From the NCBI GenBank assembly GCA_944385665.1, contig CALWYB010000020.1, positions 1 through 40,398 of the forward strand: a stretch of DNA of 40,398 nucleotides, written 5' to 3'. Positions 21,823-30,706 of the stretch are shown one piece after another. Each line of letters begins with the position of its first letter. Within the stretch, counting starts at the first letter, position 1. The position numbers were made by a program, and so were the translations under genes. This stretch comes from an uncultured Oscillospiraceae bacterium. Lineage in GTDB: Bacteria > Bacillota > Clostridia > Oscillospirales > Oscillospiraceae. A model generated the notes under the pieces. That model did no database searches. It saw nothing but the letters and a program-made list of their open reading frames with translations, and had not been told where the DNA came from.

Positions 21823-23841
21823 TTACAATATCGCGCCAGCGTTCCACCCTGTCTCTGTGGCGTTGGCAATGTTAGACGCCTTGACGCAGTCACCTACATT
21901 GATGACGTCAAACGCAGTGGCATAGAATTGGTCTCTCTCGGCCGCCAGGGGCTTTGTCCCTACACAAACAATTACACTGTCCGCCTCCAGGAAAACCGGC
22001 CCATCTGCTGTAGAGGCCCAGGCGCCTTGGGGGGTGATCTCGGTGCAGGCCGCTTCGGTCAACGACTCAACCCCACATTTCTCCATTTCCACTAGGATAG
22101 CCATTCTCTCCGTCAATTCTGCCTGCGGAGCCAAATATTCTCCCATTTCCACAACTTTCACATGGTGTCCTTTTCCGGTCAAGTGAATAGAGACTTCGCA
22201 TCCTACCGACCCGCCTCCAATCACCACCACATTTTTGCCCAGCTGATCTTCGTGTCCAAACACGTCAAAAGCCATCACTGCGTTTTCCACCCCAGGAATA
22301 GGCGGAACGACCTGCTCTGCTCCAACCGCAACGATCACTGCATCCGGATCTTCCTGCAGTACCATCTCCCGGGTGGCTGTAGTATTCATTTTCACCTGGA
22401 TGTTGGGGTGTTTGTTCACCTGTCTGGCCATATACTCGTGATAGTGCTTCATATCCTGCTTGAACCACATGACATCGGACAGGAGCGTCTGCCCGCCCAA
22501 TTTATCTGTCTTTTCAAACAGCACCACCTGATGTCCCCGGTCCGCAGCACTCAGCGCCGCTTGCATCCCCGCAATCCCGCCGCCAATTACAAAAATACGT
22601 TTTGTACGCTCCGCTGGCGGAAAACGCTTCTTAGACGCGCCTTGGCAGGCTAAAGGATTCACAACACATCCCCGGTCAAATGTTGTCTCCGTCGCCATGG
22701 ACAGTTCATTTTTCTTGGAAGTCAGCGCATTTCTCCTGCCATGATCCATACAGTAACAACACCGCAGGCAGGGCCGAATATCCTCCTCCCGATTCTCACG
22801 GATCTTGCGAACAAAATTGTTGTCTGCCAGGGCCTGCCGCCCCATAATAATATAGTCCGCCTTGCCCTCTGCAATAATTTTTTCCGCTAATTCAGCCGTA
22901 TTGATTGCCCCCAGTGTTCCAATGGGGATACGGATGCCCGGTGTATTTTTCACAATTTGGCTATACTCTGTCATACCCCCGTAGGGCGCAAAATGCGTAC
23001 TGCCGCATCTGGCCCGCGCCGTGGCTTCGATTCGGTTGCCGGAATAGACATGGGCCATGTCAATATACTCCTGGAAAAGAAGAATCTGCTGGGCAGCATC
23101 CTCCGGCGTAATTCCCCAGGATCCATTGATGGGTTTGCTTAAGCCATCCCAGGCATTCATACGCACCGAAATAATCAAGTCATCCCCTACTGCATCCCGA
23201 ATCGCTTTCAAGATCCGCATGGGGAACCTGCATCGATTTTCCAAAGTCCCGCCATACTGGTCTTTGCGCAGATTCAAAACCGGAGACAAGAAGTGATGGA
23301 TCATCCATCCGTTTCCGAAATGCAGCAGCAGCCCGTCAAAATTAGCTCTTCGCGCAAGGCGAGCAAATTTTGCATACATCTCGATGTAACGATCCATATC
23401 TTCCTCTGTCATCGCATGTACTTGCTTTCCGTTGTACACAAAGTCGATGGGCCCCAGCAGAGGATATTTGGAGGAGACAATCCCGGGCCCAGCATTTTCA
23501 ATTTCCGCAAAGGTGAGCGCATTATACGCATGCATCGACCGCTGAAGCAAATGGAAATTCATAAAGGTCAGGTGCTCTTCATTCAGATCAAAGCTTCCCG
23601 GATGGCTTGCCCCTGCGGGAATCTCCATAGGCAGACAGACAGAGGCAAAGTCTCCTCTGGCAAACCCCGTGTAGAAGTCGATTCCGTAGTTATTGATTCG
23701 GCCATCAGAATCGGCGCCTCCTCCTGTGGGCCCAGACCCCATAGGTCCTACACAAAGCCGGTTTTTAAAGGTCACCTTTTTCTTTCCCACCACCAGAGGC
23801 GCAAACAAATGCGGATACTTATCAAGGTACAGAGGTTTCAT
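21823..23841 (-). CDS. Old Yellow Enzyme-family NADH:flavin oxidoreductase (FMN + 4Fe-4S + FAD)
   Basis: This 672-residue protein has the layout of 2,4-dienoyl-CoA reductase and trimethylamine dehydrogenase relatives. An FMN TIM barrel covers ~1-345, 4Fe-4S ligands lie in RPCLRCCYC (C358, C361, C364) with a fourth in GCVVNP (C392), and an FAD/NAD part (IFVIGGGIAGMQ, then NVVVIGGGSVGCEV) fills the rest. The active-site segment LLLHFGNGWMIHHFLSP has His174 and Asn177, but Trp179 stands where the family has the proton-donating Tyr. It should reduce or dehydrogenate an unsaturated or amine substrate imported by the ABC transporter encoded upstream. Confidence 0.92.
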   Translation of the reverse strand: MKPLYLDKYPHLFAPLVVGKKKVTFKNRLCVGPMGSGPTGGGADSDGRINNYGIDFYTGFARGDFASVCLPMEIPAGASHPGSFDLNEEHLTFMNFHLLQRSMHAYNALTFAEIENAGPGIVSSKYPLLGPIDFVYNGKQVHAMTEEDMDRYIEMYAKFARLARRANFDGLLLHFGNGWMIHHFLSPVLNLRKDQYGGTLENRCRFPMRILKAIRDAVGDDLIISVRMNAWDGLSKPINGSWGITPEDAAQQILLFQEYIDMAHVYSGNRIEATARARCGSTHFAPYGGMTEYSQIVKNTPGIRIPIGTLGAINTAELAEKIIAEGKADYIIMGRQALADNNFVRKIRENREEDIRPCLRCCYCMDHGRRNALTSKKNELSMATETTFDRGCVVNPLACQGASKKRFPPAERTKRIFVIGGGIAGMQAALSAADRGHQVVLFEKTDKLGGQTLLSDVMWFKQDMKHYHEYMARQVNKHPNIQVKMNTTATREMVLQEDPDAVIVAVGAEQVVPPIPGVENAVMAFDVFGHEDQLGKNVVVIGGGSVGCEVSIHLTGKGHHVKVVEMGEYLAPQAELTERMAILVEMEKCGVESLTEAACTEITPQGAWASTADGPVFLEADSVIVCVGTKPLAAERDQFYATAFDVINVGDCVKASNIANATETGWNAGAIL

Positions 23842-23914
23842 GCCTGTCCAGCTCCCTTTCCACGTAAAATCAATATGTTTCTAAGCCAATGACTGTAAGG
23901 GTCTTTTATCTTTA

Positions 23915-24898
23915 TCAATATAGGTGACACCGTACTTTTCTCCCATCCTCCAATTCTTTCATTTTCGGCACTTCGCTCCAGCATTTCTCCCCTGCCTTGG
24001 GACAACGATTTGCAAACGGACAGCACACATCGATCAGCGAGGTATCAATACTGTTCTTCTCATTGGACGCTATGGTAAGCTTTTGCGTCTTGTCCACATC
24101 GGGATCTAAGCTGGGAGTCGCTCGGATCAGCATCTGGGTATACGGATGAAGCGGCTGTTCAAACAGCTCCTTCTTCCCGGCTTCCTCCACAATGTACCCC
24201 AGGTACATGACTACAATCCGATCAGAAATGTGCTTTACCACACTCAAATCGTGGGAGATAAACAGATAGGAGAGTCCATAGAGATTCTGGATCCGCTCCA
24301 GATTATTAATTATCTGGGCCTGCACTGACACATCCAATGCCGAAACAGGTTCATCACAAATAATCAGTTTTGGCTGCAGGCAAATTGCCCGTGCAATACC
24401 AATGCGCTGCCGCTGCCCTCCACTGAATTCATGGGGATATCGCTTTCTCTGCTCCATAGAAAGTCCGGAATCAGAGAATATTTTATTGACGTACGCCTCC
24501 CGCTCCTGGGGATCCAGGCACATCTTGTGAATATCCAGCGCCTCAAAAATTGCCTCCTCTGCGGTACGCCGGGGATCCAGCGAGGCATAAGCATCCTGAA
24601 AAATCATTTGGATGTTGCGTTTGATCTCCAGTCTGCTGTCCTTATTCCGCATAGATAAGGAAATATCCTGCCCCTGGTAATAGATGGCGCCGTCTGTTGG
24701 CCTGAGCAAGCTTACGATCATTCGTCCTGTGGTCGATTTGCCGCATCCGCTCTCTCCTACCAGGCCTAACGTTTCTCCCTCCCCGATGTGGAAGGATACA
24801 TCGTTTACTGCCTTATATACTTTTTTCTTTTTTCTGAGAAACCCAACTTCTTTTTCAAAATATTTTTTTAAATGCTCCACCCGAAGGATCTCTTTCAT
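23915..24898 (-). CDS. Oligopeptide ABC transporter ATPase (Opp/DppF type)
   Basis: This 327-residue ATPase starts MKEILRVEHLKKYF; GGAGG precedes the ATG at 24898. Walker A GESGCGKST, signature SGGQRQRIGIAR, Walker B LIICDEPVSALD and the C-terminal oligopeptide/dipeptide extension with FANRCPKAGEKCW are complete. It follows the other ATPase by five bases and powers the importer formed with the two permeases. Confidence 0.95.
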   Translation of the reverse strand: MKEILRVEHLKKYFEKEVGFLRKKKKVYKAVNDVSFHIGEGETLGLVGESGCGKSTTGRMIVSLLRPTDGAIYYQGQDISLSMRNKDSRLEIKRNIQMIFQDAYASLDPRRTAEEAIFEALDIHKMCLDPQEREAYVNKIFSDSGLSMEQRKRYPHEFSGGQRQRIGIARAICLQPKLIICDEPVSALDVSVQAQIINNLERIQNLYGLSYLFISHDLSVVKHISDRIVVMYLGYIVEEAGKKELFEQPLHPYTQMLIRATPSLDPDVDKTQKLTIASNEKNSIDTSLIDVCCPFANRCPKAGEKCWSEVPKMKELEDGRKVRCHLY

Positions 24899-24903
24899 TG
24901 CCC

Positions 24904-25935
24904 CTATCCCTCCTTCGTGGAAGTATCGGCATACCGCCAACAGCGCACGAAATGCCCATCTCCCGTATCATATAGCTCAGGTGTTTCATTTTTGCACTGT
25001 TCACAGGCATATTGACACCGGTTGCTGAAGCTGCAGCCAGCAGGAAGATTCAGCAAGCTTGGCACGGAACCTGGGATGGTATGCAACTCCTCCTGCTCTG
25101 TATCAATCCTTGGTATCGCTTGAATCAGCGCTTGTGTATACGGATGCAGGGGATTTTTCATCACTTCTCTTGTGGAGGCATATTCCTGAATCTTTCCGCA
25201 GTACATCACTGCTGTATGATCCGAGATCTCATTAATTACACCCATATCATGAGTGATGAAGATTACCCCCATATTCAGCCGATCCCGCAATTCCCGAATC
25301 AGCGCCAAGATCTGCTGCTGGATGGTAACATCCAACGCAGTAGTGGGCTCATCGGCAATCAGCAAAGAGGAGTTGGTCTCCAGCGCCATGGCGATCATCA
25401 CGCGCTGCCGCATCCCTCCACTCAGATGATGGGGGTAACGCTTTAAAATCTCCTGTGGATTTGGGATCTTTACCATTTCCAGATATTTGCATGCAACGTC
25501 TTCCGCCTGCTTTTGCTTCAAATGCAGATGCAGCATGATTCCTTCCGTCATTTGACGCCCAATCGTTAAAACGGGATTGAGAGACGTCATAGGCTCCTGG
25601 AAAATCATGGTCATATCTTTTCCCCGCACCCGCTGAATCGCTTTGGCATCTCCCAGCAGATCCTCTCCTTTGAACCGGACCTTTCCCCCCACAATTCGTC
25701 CCGGCTTGGGAACAATCTGCATGATAGACTTTACCGCCACGCTCTTTCCGCTGCCTGACTCCCCGATCAGGCCTAAGATTTCCCCTTTCTTTAGGCGAAA
25801 ACTTACTCCATCCACCGCTTTTCCTGTCCCTGCTTTTGTGATAAAGTAAGTTTTTAGATCCTCTACCTCAAGGAGATATTCCCACTGTGCCTGACCTGAA
25901 TCCTTTTCCCGCTTCATATCAGTTAATTTTGTCAT
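24904..25935 (-). CDS. Oligopeptide ABC transporter ATPase (Opp/DppD type)
   Basis: This 343-residue ATPase starts at [20 protein letters not shown] lies before the ATG, and an upstream GTG is less likely. Walker [10 protein letters not shown], signature [12 protein letters not shown], Walker [12 protein letters not shown] and the Cys-containing extension [14 protein letters not shown] are present. It lies 13 bases after the second permease gene. Confidence 0.95.
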   Translation of the reverse strand: MTKLTDMKREKDSGQAQWEYLLEVEDLKTYFITKAGTGKAVDGVSFRLKKGEILGLIGESGSGKSVAVKSIMQIVPKPGRIVGGKVRFKGEDLLGDAKAIQRVRGKDMTMIFQEPMTSLNPVLTIGRQMTEGIMLHLHLKQKQAEDVACKYLEMVKIPNPQEILKRYPHHLSGGMRQRVMIAMALETNSSLLIADEPTTALDVTIQQQILALIRELRDRLNMGVIFITHDMGVINEISDHTAVMYCGKIQEYASTREVMKNPLHPYTQALIQAIPRIDTEQEELHTIPGSVPSLLNLPAGCSFSNRCQYACEQCKNETPELYDTGDGHFVRCWRYADTSTKEG

Positions 25936-25948
25936 GAATATGACCACC

Positions 25949-26773
25949 TTAATAATTCTTAATGTCTAAAGCGTCACGCAGCCCATCTCCCAGCAGGTTA
26001 AATCCAAGCACTGTGATTGCAATTGCCAGCCCCGGATATACTGCAAGGTGTGGAACCGTCATCAGATAGGTACGAGCATCACTCAGCATGGCTCCCCACT
26101 CCGCACTCAGAGGATCTGCACCTACACCCAAAAATCCTAAGCCTGATACAATCAAAAGAGACTGTCCAAAAGACAGGGAAGCTTGAATAATAATGGGGGC
26201 AATTCCGTTGGGCAGAATGTGTAAAAATAGAATTTTGAACTGGCTTTGCCCCAATACCTCTGCAGCAGCCACATACTCATTGCTTTTGATTTGAATTACC
26301 GAACTGCGCACAATCAGAGCAAACCTTGGTACCTGTGCTAAACTTACTGCGATAATTGCGCTTTTCAGTCCCGATCCCAGGATCGAGACAAAAATAAGCG
26401 CCAACAAAATTGCAGGAAATGCCATCAGGCTGTCCATGATTCTCATCAGAACCGTTTCCACCCAACCGCCAAAATACCCTGCCAGTATTCCGATCAGGAT
26501 CCCAATTCCACCGCCTAATACCAAGACACAAAATCCAATCAACAGCGAGGTGCGCGCGCCGTAAACCACTCCGCTGAAAACGTCCCGTCCCAGTGCATCC
26601 GTACCAAATATATGGTCTCCTCCAGGCGGAACTTTTGTATTCATCAGATCCTGTACACTGTAATCATAGGTGGTAATCCAAGGTGCAAAAATCGCGCAAA
26701 GCAAAAAAAGGAGGATAAAAATCCCACCCAGAACAGCCAATTTATTACTGAAAAGTTTCCGTAATGTTTTCAT
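25949..26773 (-). CDS. Oligopeptide ABC transporter permease (Opp/DppC type)
   Basis: This 274-residue permease has an N-terminal membrane anchor (LAVLGGIFILLFLLCAIFAP), a periplasm-facing loop with FGTDALGRDVFSGVVYGARTS and five further membrane spans. The ATPase-coupling EAA-like loop is EYVAAAEVLGQSQFKILFLHILPN. It is 16 bases from the OppB-type gene. Confidence 0.93.
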   Translation of the reverse strand: MKTLRKLFSNKLAVLGGIFILLFLLCAIFAPWITTYDYSVQDLMNTKVPPGGDHIFGTDALGRDVFSGVVYGARTSLLIGFCVLVLGGGIGILIGILAGYFGGWVETVLMRIMDSLMAFPAILLALIFVSILGSGLKSAIIAVSLAQVPRFALIVRSSVIQIKSNEYVAAAEVLGQSQFKILFLHILPNGIAPIIIQASLSFGQSLLIVSGLGFLGVGADPLSAEWGAMLSDARTYLMTVPHLAVYPGLAIAITVLGFNLLGDGLRDALDIKNY

Positions 26774-26789
26774 GCCCGCAACACCTCGC

Positions 26790-27710
26790 TCATCCTTCGC
26801 TTCTCAGCCTGGGATTCAGCATAAAATAAGCCAAATCTACCAGGAAATTAACGATAATAAACACGGTCACCAGAACCAACAGGGAAGCCTGAATTGCCGG
26901 GTAATCCCGCGCCTGGATAGAATCGACCAGATATTTACCCAGCCCGGGATAAACAAAAACTGTTTCCGTCAGCACAGAGCCTCCCATTAAGTATCCAAAT
27001 TGCATGCCTATGGTGGTAATAATGGGAATCATGGCATTTTTCAGGGCGTGGACAAAATAGATGGAGGGTTTTCTCAACCCCTTTGCCACTGCCGTCACAA
27101 TATAATCTTCGTTGAGTACCTCCAACATGCTGGAACGTGTCATTCGCGTGATCACTGCTAACGAGTTAAGGCCGATACAGATGCTGGGAAGGACATAGGA
27201 CAGCCAAGTCTCATTTCCGGTGACAGGGAAAATCCCCAATTGGATGGAAAATACCATCACCAGCAGCATGCCAACCCAGTATACCGGCATAGAAATTCCT
27301 ATAATGGCCACCAACATGGAAAAAACATCAATAATCGTATTGTGGTACAGGGCGGACAATACGCCCAGGCCAATTCCGCAGATAATTGCAAATGCGGCAC
27401 CATAAACGGAAAGCTGCAGTGTATTGATAAACTTGGTGGCCAGTGTGGGCAGGATTTCTTCTTTGGTGGAGAGTGATATTCCAAAGTCCCCCTGGAACAC
27501 CCCCTTCAGCCAATCCACATATTGTACAACCAGCGGCCGATCCAGCCCCATTGTCTTTCTTACCGTTTCCACTGTGGAAGCTGAGGCCCCTGTTCCAGCA
27601 TAGATTTCAGCTGGATCTCCTGGAATCCAATGAATAATGAGGAAAATTACCACGCTCATGACAAACAAAACGATCACTGCTGAACAGAGTCGTTTTAATA
27701 CATACTTCAT
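26790..27710 (-). CDS. Oligopeptide ABC transporter permease (Opp/DppB type)
   Basis: This 306-residue permease starts at MKYVLKRLCSAVIVLFVMSV, with GAGG nine bases before the ATG; a longer frame lacks support. It has six spans and the usual family loops (FVHALKNAMIPIITTIGMQ, YPGLGKYLVDSI). A terminator-like hairpin (27751-27782) separates it from the binding-protein gene, so permeases and ATPases are probably made at a lower level than the binding protein. Confidence 0.93.
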   Translation of the reverse strand: MKYVLKRLCSAVIVLFVMSVVIFLIIHWIPGDPAEIYAGTGASASTVETVRKTMGLDRPLVVQYVDWLKGVFQGDFGISLSTKEEILPTLATKFINTLQLSVYGAAFAIICGIGLGVLSALYHNTIIDVFSMLVAIIGISMPVYWVGMLLVMVFSIQLGIFPVTGNETWLSYVLPSICIGLNSLAVITRMTRSSMLEVLNEDYIVTAVAKGLRKPSIYFVHALKNAMIPIITTIGMQFGYLMGGSVLTETVFVYPGLGKYLVDSIQARDYPAIQASLLVLVTVFIIVNFLVDLAYFMLNPRLRSEG

Positions 27711-27750
27711 ATCATCAACCTCTATATTTTCGATACGCCATATTTTATAG

Positions 27751-27786
27751 AAAAGGGCGGCCATTGCAGTGGCCGCCCTTTTCCCC
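27751..27786 (-). terminator. Intra-operon hairpin after the binding-protein gene
   Basis: Perfect 13-bp stem AAAAGGGCGGCCA with its complement and a six-base loop; the minus strand continues TTTTCTATAAAAT. It likely ends most transcripts after the binding protein and lets a fraction continue into the transporter genes. Confidence 0.75.
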
Positions 27787-27804
27787 TACGCCGGCACTAC
27801 CTTT

Positions 27805-29373
27805 TCAGCTGATTTTAGCGTTGGTAAACCGTACTACATCCGTATATGTGATTTCAATGCCGCTAAGCTTAGAGTTATAAATCGCACACTCATTGTAAAC
27901 TGTAATGGGAACCCAGACTGCATCTTCCATAATCAGCTCCTGCATTCTGGCATACATTTCCAGCTGTTCTTTTTCATCTGTCGTCTTTAGTACGGAATTT
28001 TTCAGCGTTTCATATTCGTCGTTTTCAAAGAACATCGCATTCCAGCCAGCAGGCGGGAAGTTTTCTTTCGCGAATACTACATTCAAAACCTGGCTGGCCT
28101 CTCCGGTACCGGACTCCCAGCCCATCCACCACATATCTACTGTATTGCTCTCCTCAGGAGCTTTGACCTTGGCGACAAAGCTGGCCCAATCATTTACCTC
28201 TACCTTTGCATTGATCCCCACTTCATTGAGCATCTGGGCAATGGCCATACAGCATTCTTTGTCCTTATAGTACCGGCCATCAGGAGACTGGATCGTAAAG
28301 GACAGTTCTCCCTCCTCATAGCCAGCCTCTTTCAGCAGCTCCTTTGCGCGCTCCGGATCATACGAGTAAAGCTCCGTATCCGCGTATCCGTACGTCAGCG
28401 GCGCAATGACGGAGTGAGCCACACTTCCCCGCTCTCCCAAGATTCCGTTCACGATGGCATCCTTATCGATGGCATATTCGATGGCCTGCCGTACCAGAAT
28501 ATTATCCAGACCAGGCCGTTTGCTGTTCATGGAGAGATGCCCAACCCGATTGCTGTTGCCATACATAATGCTGTAATCGTCATTATTTTCGAAGTACTCC
28601 AGATCCTCATCGGTAATACCGGTAATCAGATCTGCCTCGCCGCTGCGCAGCATATTTACCCGCGTGGCCACCTCGGTTACCGTAACAAATTTCAGTTCCG
28701 TAATATCCGGGAGATCGCCCCAGTAATCATCAAACCGCTCCAGTGTTACCGATTCATTGGCAGTGCTCTCTTTATACTTATAGGGTCCAGTTCCCACAGG
28801 GCTCTTGCTAATCTCCTCGTTGCTCCGCTGCAAAGACTTTTCGCTCATAATATAGCTTCCATCGTATGCAATAATATAGAGGAAATTGGACTGGGGCTCA
28901 GACAACACCATATTTACGGTATAGTCGTCTACCACCGTGACCTCCTTCAAATTGTCATAGTAGTAAGCCCGAGTACTTTCTTCATTGGTCTTAAACCGGT
29001 CAAAAGTAGCCTTAACATCTTTGGCAGTAAACTCTTCCCCGTCATGGAATTTTACTCCCTGTCTGAGGTGGAAGGTCCAAACCGTATTGGTTTCGTCAAT
29101 ACTCCAATCCGTTGCCAGGGACGGCTGAATATTCCCGTCCCCATCAATACGAACCAGCGCTTCGAAAATATTCTGCCGTACTGTATTGGCCGCTGTACCT
29201 CCCGCATTGACCTGCGGATCAAGCGTAATAATTTCCGCGGTAACCGTCATTACAACCTTTGTGGATGCCGGTTCATTATTGTCCGTGTCTACCTGAGACG
29301 ATGGCTTCCCCTGGCATGCAGCCATGGATAATACCATGGCCAGTGTCAATAGTGCAGTCAAGACTCTTTTCAT
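27805..29373 (-). CDS. Peptide ABC transporter substrate-binding lipoprotein
   Basis: This 522-residue cluster C binding protein has a lipoprotein signal (MKRVLTALLTLAMVLSMAAC, Cys20) and the SBP_bac_5 pattern: ITLDPQVNAGGTAANTVRQN, the FHLRQGVKFHDGEEFTAKDV segment, KSPVGTGPYKY and ERAKELLKEAGYEEG. GAGGAGGG lies before the ATG. It follows the M20 peptidase and precedes the transporter genes. The ligand is probably a peptide or amino-acid conjugate. A short inverted repeat (CACCGG/CCGGTG, 29403-29433) lies in the 93-base gap upstream. Confidence 0.94.
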   Translation of the reverse strand: MKRVLTALLTLAMVLSMAACQGKPSSQVDTDNNEPASTKVVMTVTAEIITLDPQVNAGGTAANTVRQNIFEALVRIDGDGNIQPSLATDWSIDETNTVWTFHLRQGVKFHDGEEFTAKDVKATFDRFKTNEESTRAYYYDNLKEVTVVDDYTVNMVLSEPQSNFLYIIAYDGSYIMSEKSLQRSNEEISKSPVGTGPYKYKESTANESVTLERFDDYWGDLPDITELKFVTVTEVATRVNMLRSGEADLITGITDEDLEYFENNDDYSIMYGNSNRVGHLSMNSKRPGLDNILVRQAIEYAIDKDAIVNGILGERGSVAHSVIAPLTYGYADTELYSYDPERAKELLKEAGYEEGELSFTIQSPDGRYYKDKECCMAIAQMLNEVGINAKVEVNDWASFVAKVKAPEESNTVDMWWMGWESGTGEASQVLNVVFAKENFPPAGWNAMFFENDEYETLKNSVLKTTDEKEQLEMYARMQELIMEDAVWVPITVYNECAIYNSKLSGIEITYTDVVRFTNAKIS

Positions 29374-29466
29374 ATTACGCCCTCCTCATTTTTATATCCA
29401 TTCACCGGCAACCTCGTTGTACAGCTTCCGGTGCAACGGTTCTCAGCTATCTGTACACAACTTCTA

Positions 29467-30675
29467 TTATGTTACGCAAGCAGAGCCATTTTGTTTTGCA
29501 TCTGCCCTTGGTACGTTTTCAATACCATATTCCGCAAGAATATAGCCCAAAAGCTCCTGCATGTAACGCTCCAGACTTGTACGATCCACACACTCTTTCT
29601 CAGTATGAAACCCCACCCCGTCCGGGCCAAACAAAACGGTAGGAATCCCCAACATGTTATAAAAGATATTTCCATCGCTGACGCTCTGGTTGATTTTGAA
29701 TTCGGGCTGATGGTGAAATTGTTCTTTTAAAAACCGCCTCAACTTCTCTACATCGGGCTGATCGGCCGGCAATTGGTAAGCAGGATAGCTTGGGATTTCT
29801 TTTGCAATATGCAAGGAGCCTGCCCCAATTTTTTCACGGAATATCGCCTGAACGTCTGCAATAAATTCCTCGATATTTTCCCCTGCAAGCAGCTGCTTAT
29901 TAACTAAGCAGCTGCATTGCGCCGGAATCGTCATGGAATATCCAGGATACTCGCTTTCTATCTTCAGGCAGCAGACTGATCCATTTTTTCCTTCCTGATA
30001 CCTGGGACCATATTTCTCCTGTATGGCTTTCAGCAATCCGGCCATGCACTCGATTGCGTTTACACCGCTCTCCGGTTCAGCAGCATGCCCCTCCTTCCCC
30101 GTTATACGAAATGACAGCAATACTTTCCCTGTCGCACCGATCACAATGTTATCAAAGTGCGGCTCACCCATGATAAAAAAGGTTGGCCTGGTCTCCTGCC
30201 TTGTTTTTTCCCACTTCACATACGCATGCGCGCCAACGGAGTGACGCTCCTCGTCTGCCAGTCCGACAAATTGAATTTCGATATCCAGAGAATCTTTATA
30301 TTTTTGCAGCTGCTTTAACACAAGCAGCTGGCATGCCAGACCGCCTTTCATATCTGCCGCACCCAATCCGTGCAACTTTTCCCCCCGTTGGCACAGTTCA
30401 TATGGGTTTGTCTCCCACCCATCTGCGGGCAAAACAGTATCCAAATGACCCCCCAGAATCAGCCGCCTGGTGGCTTCCGGCTTCTTCCAGCTACCAATTA
30501 CGTTCACACTGTTCTCTCCCACAGGCTGAAGCCAGGCCTCCATTCCCAACTCCTCTTTCAGATATTGGTGGATAAAAACCGCCAGTCTTTTTTCGTTTTC
30601 TGACTCGCTTGGAATTGCTACCATCTGCCGCAGCAGATCCACACACGCTTCCGGCCTAATCATTTTCTCCGTCAT
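29467..30675 (-). CDS. M20-family metallopeptidase / amidohydrolase
   Basis: This 402-residue protein starts at MTEKMIRPEACVDLLRQMV (GGGGAG before the ATG at 30675). Metal ligands and catalytic residues of the M20 family are visible: GGHLDTV, LGAADMKGG, ADEERHS, MGEPHFD and the late GFHTEKECVD. GKEGHAAEPESG fits the dimerisation-domain His. M20 enzymes include dipeptidases, deacylases and N-carbamoyl-amino-acid amidohydrolases, so it could cleave an imported peptide or an N-carbamoyl/N-acyl amino acid. It is cytosolic and sits between the M28 gene and the binding protein. Confidence 0.93.
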   Translation of the reverse strand: MTEKMIRPEACVDLLRQMVAIPSESENEKRLAVFIHQYLKEELGMEAWLQPVGENSVNVIGSWKKPEATRRLILGGHLDTVLPADGWETNPYELCQRGEKLHGLGAADMKGGLACQLLVLKQLQKYKDSLDIEIQFVGLADEERHSVGAHAYVKWEKTRQETRPTFFIMGEPHFDNIVIGATGKVLLSFRITGKEGHAAEPESGVNAIECMAGLLKAIQEKYGPRYQEGKNGSVCCLKIESEYPGYSMTIPAQCSCLVNKQLLAGENIEEFIADVQAIFREKIGAGSLHIAKEIPSYPAYQLPADQPDVEKLRRFLKEQFHHQPEFKINQSVSDGNIFYNMLGIPTVLFGPDGVGFHTEKECVDRTSLERYMQELLGYILAEYGIENVPRADAKQNGSACVT

Positions 30676-30706
30676 TGGAAGCTCCCCTTTGTACTCCGTA
30701 GACACG

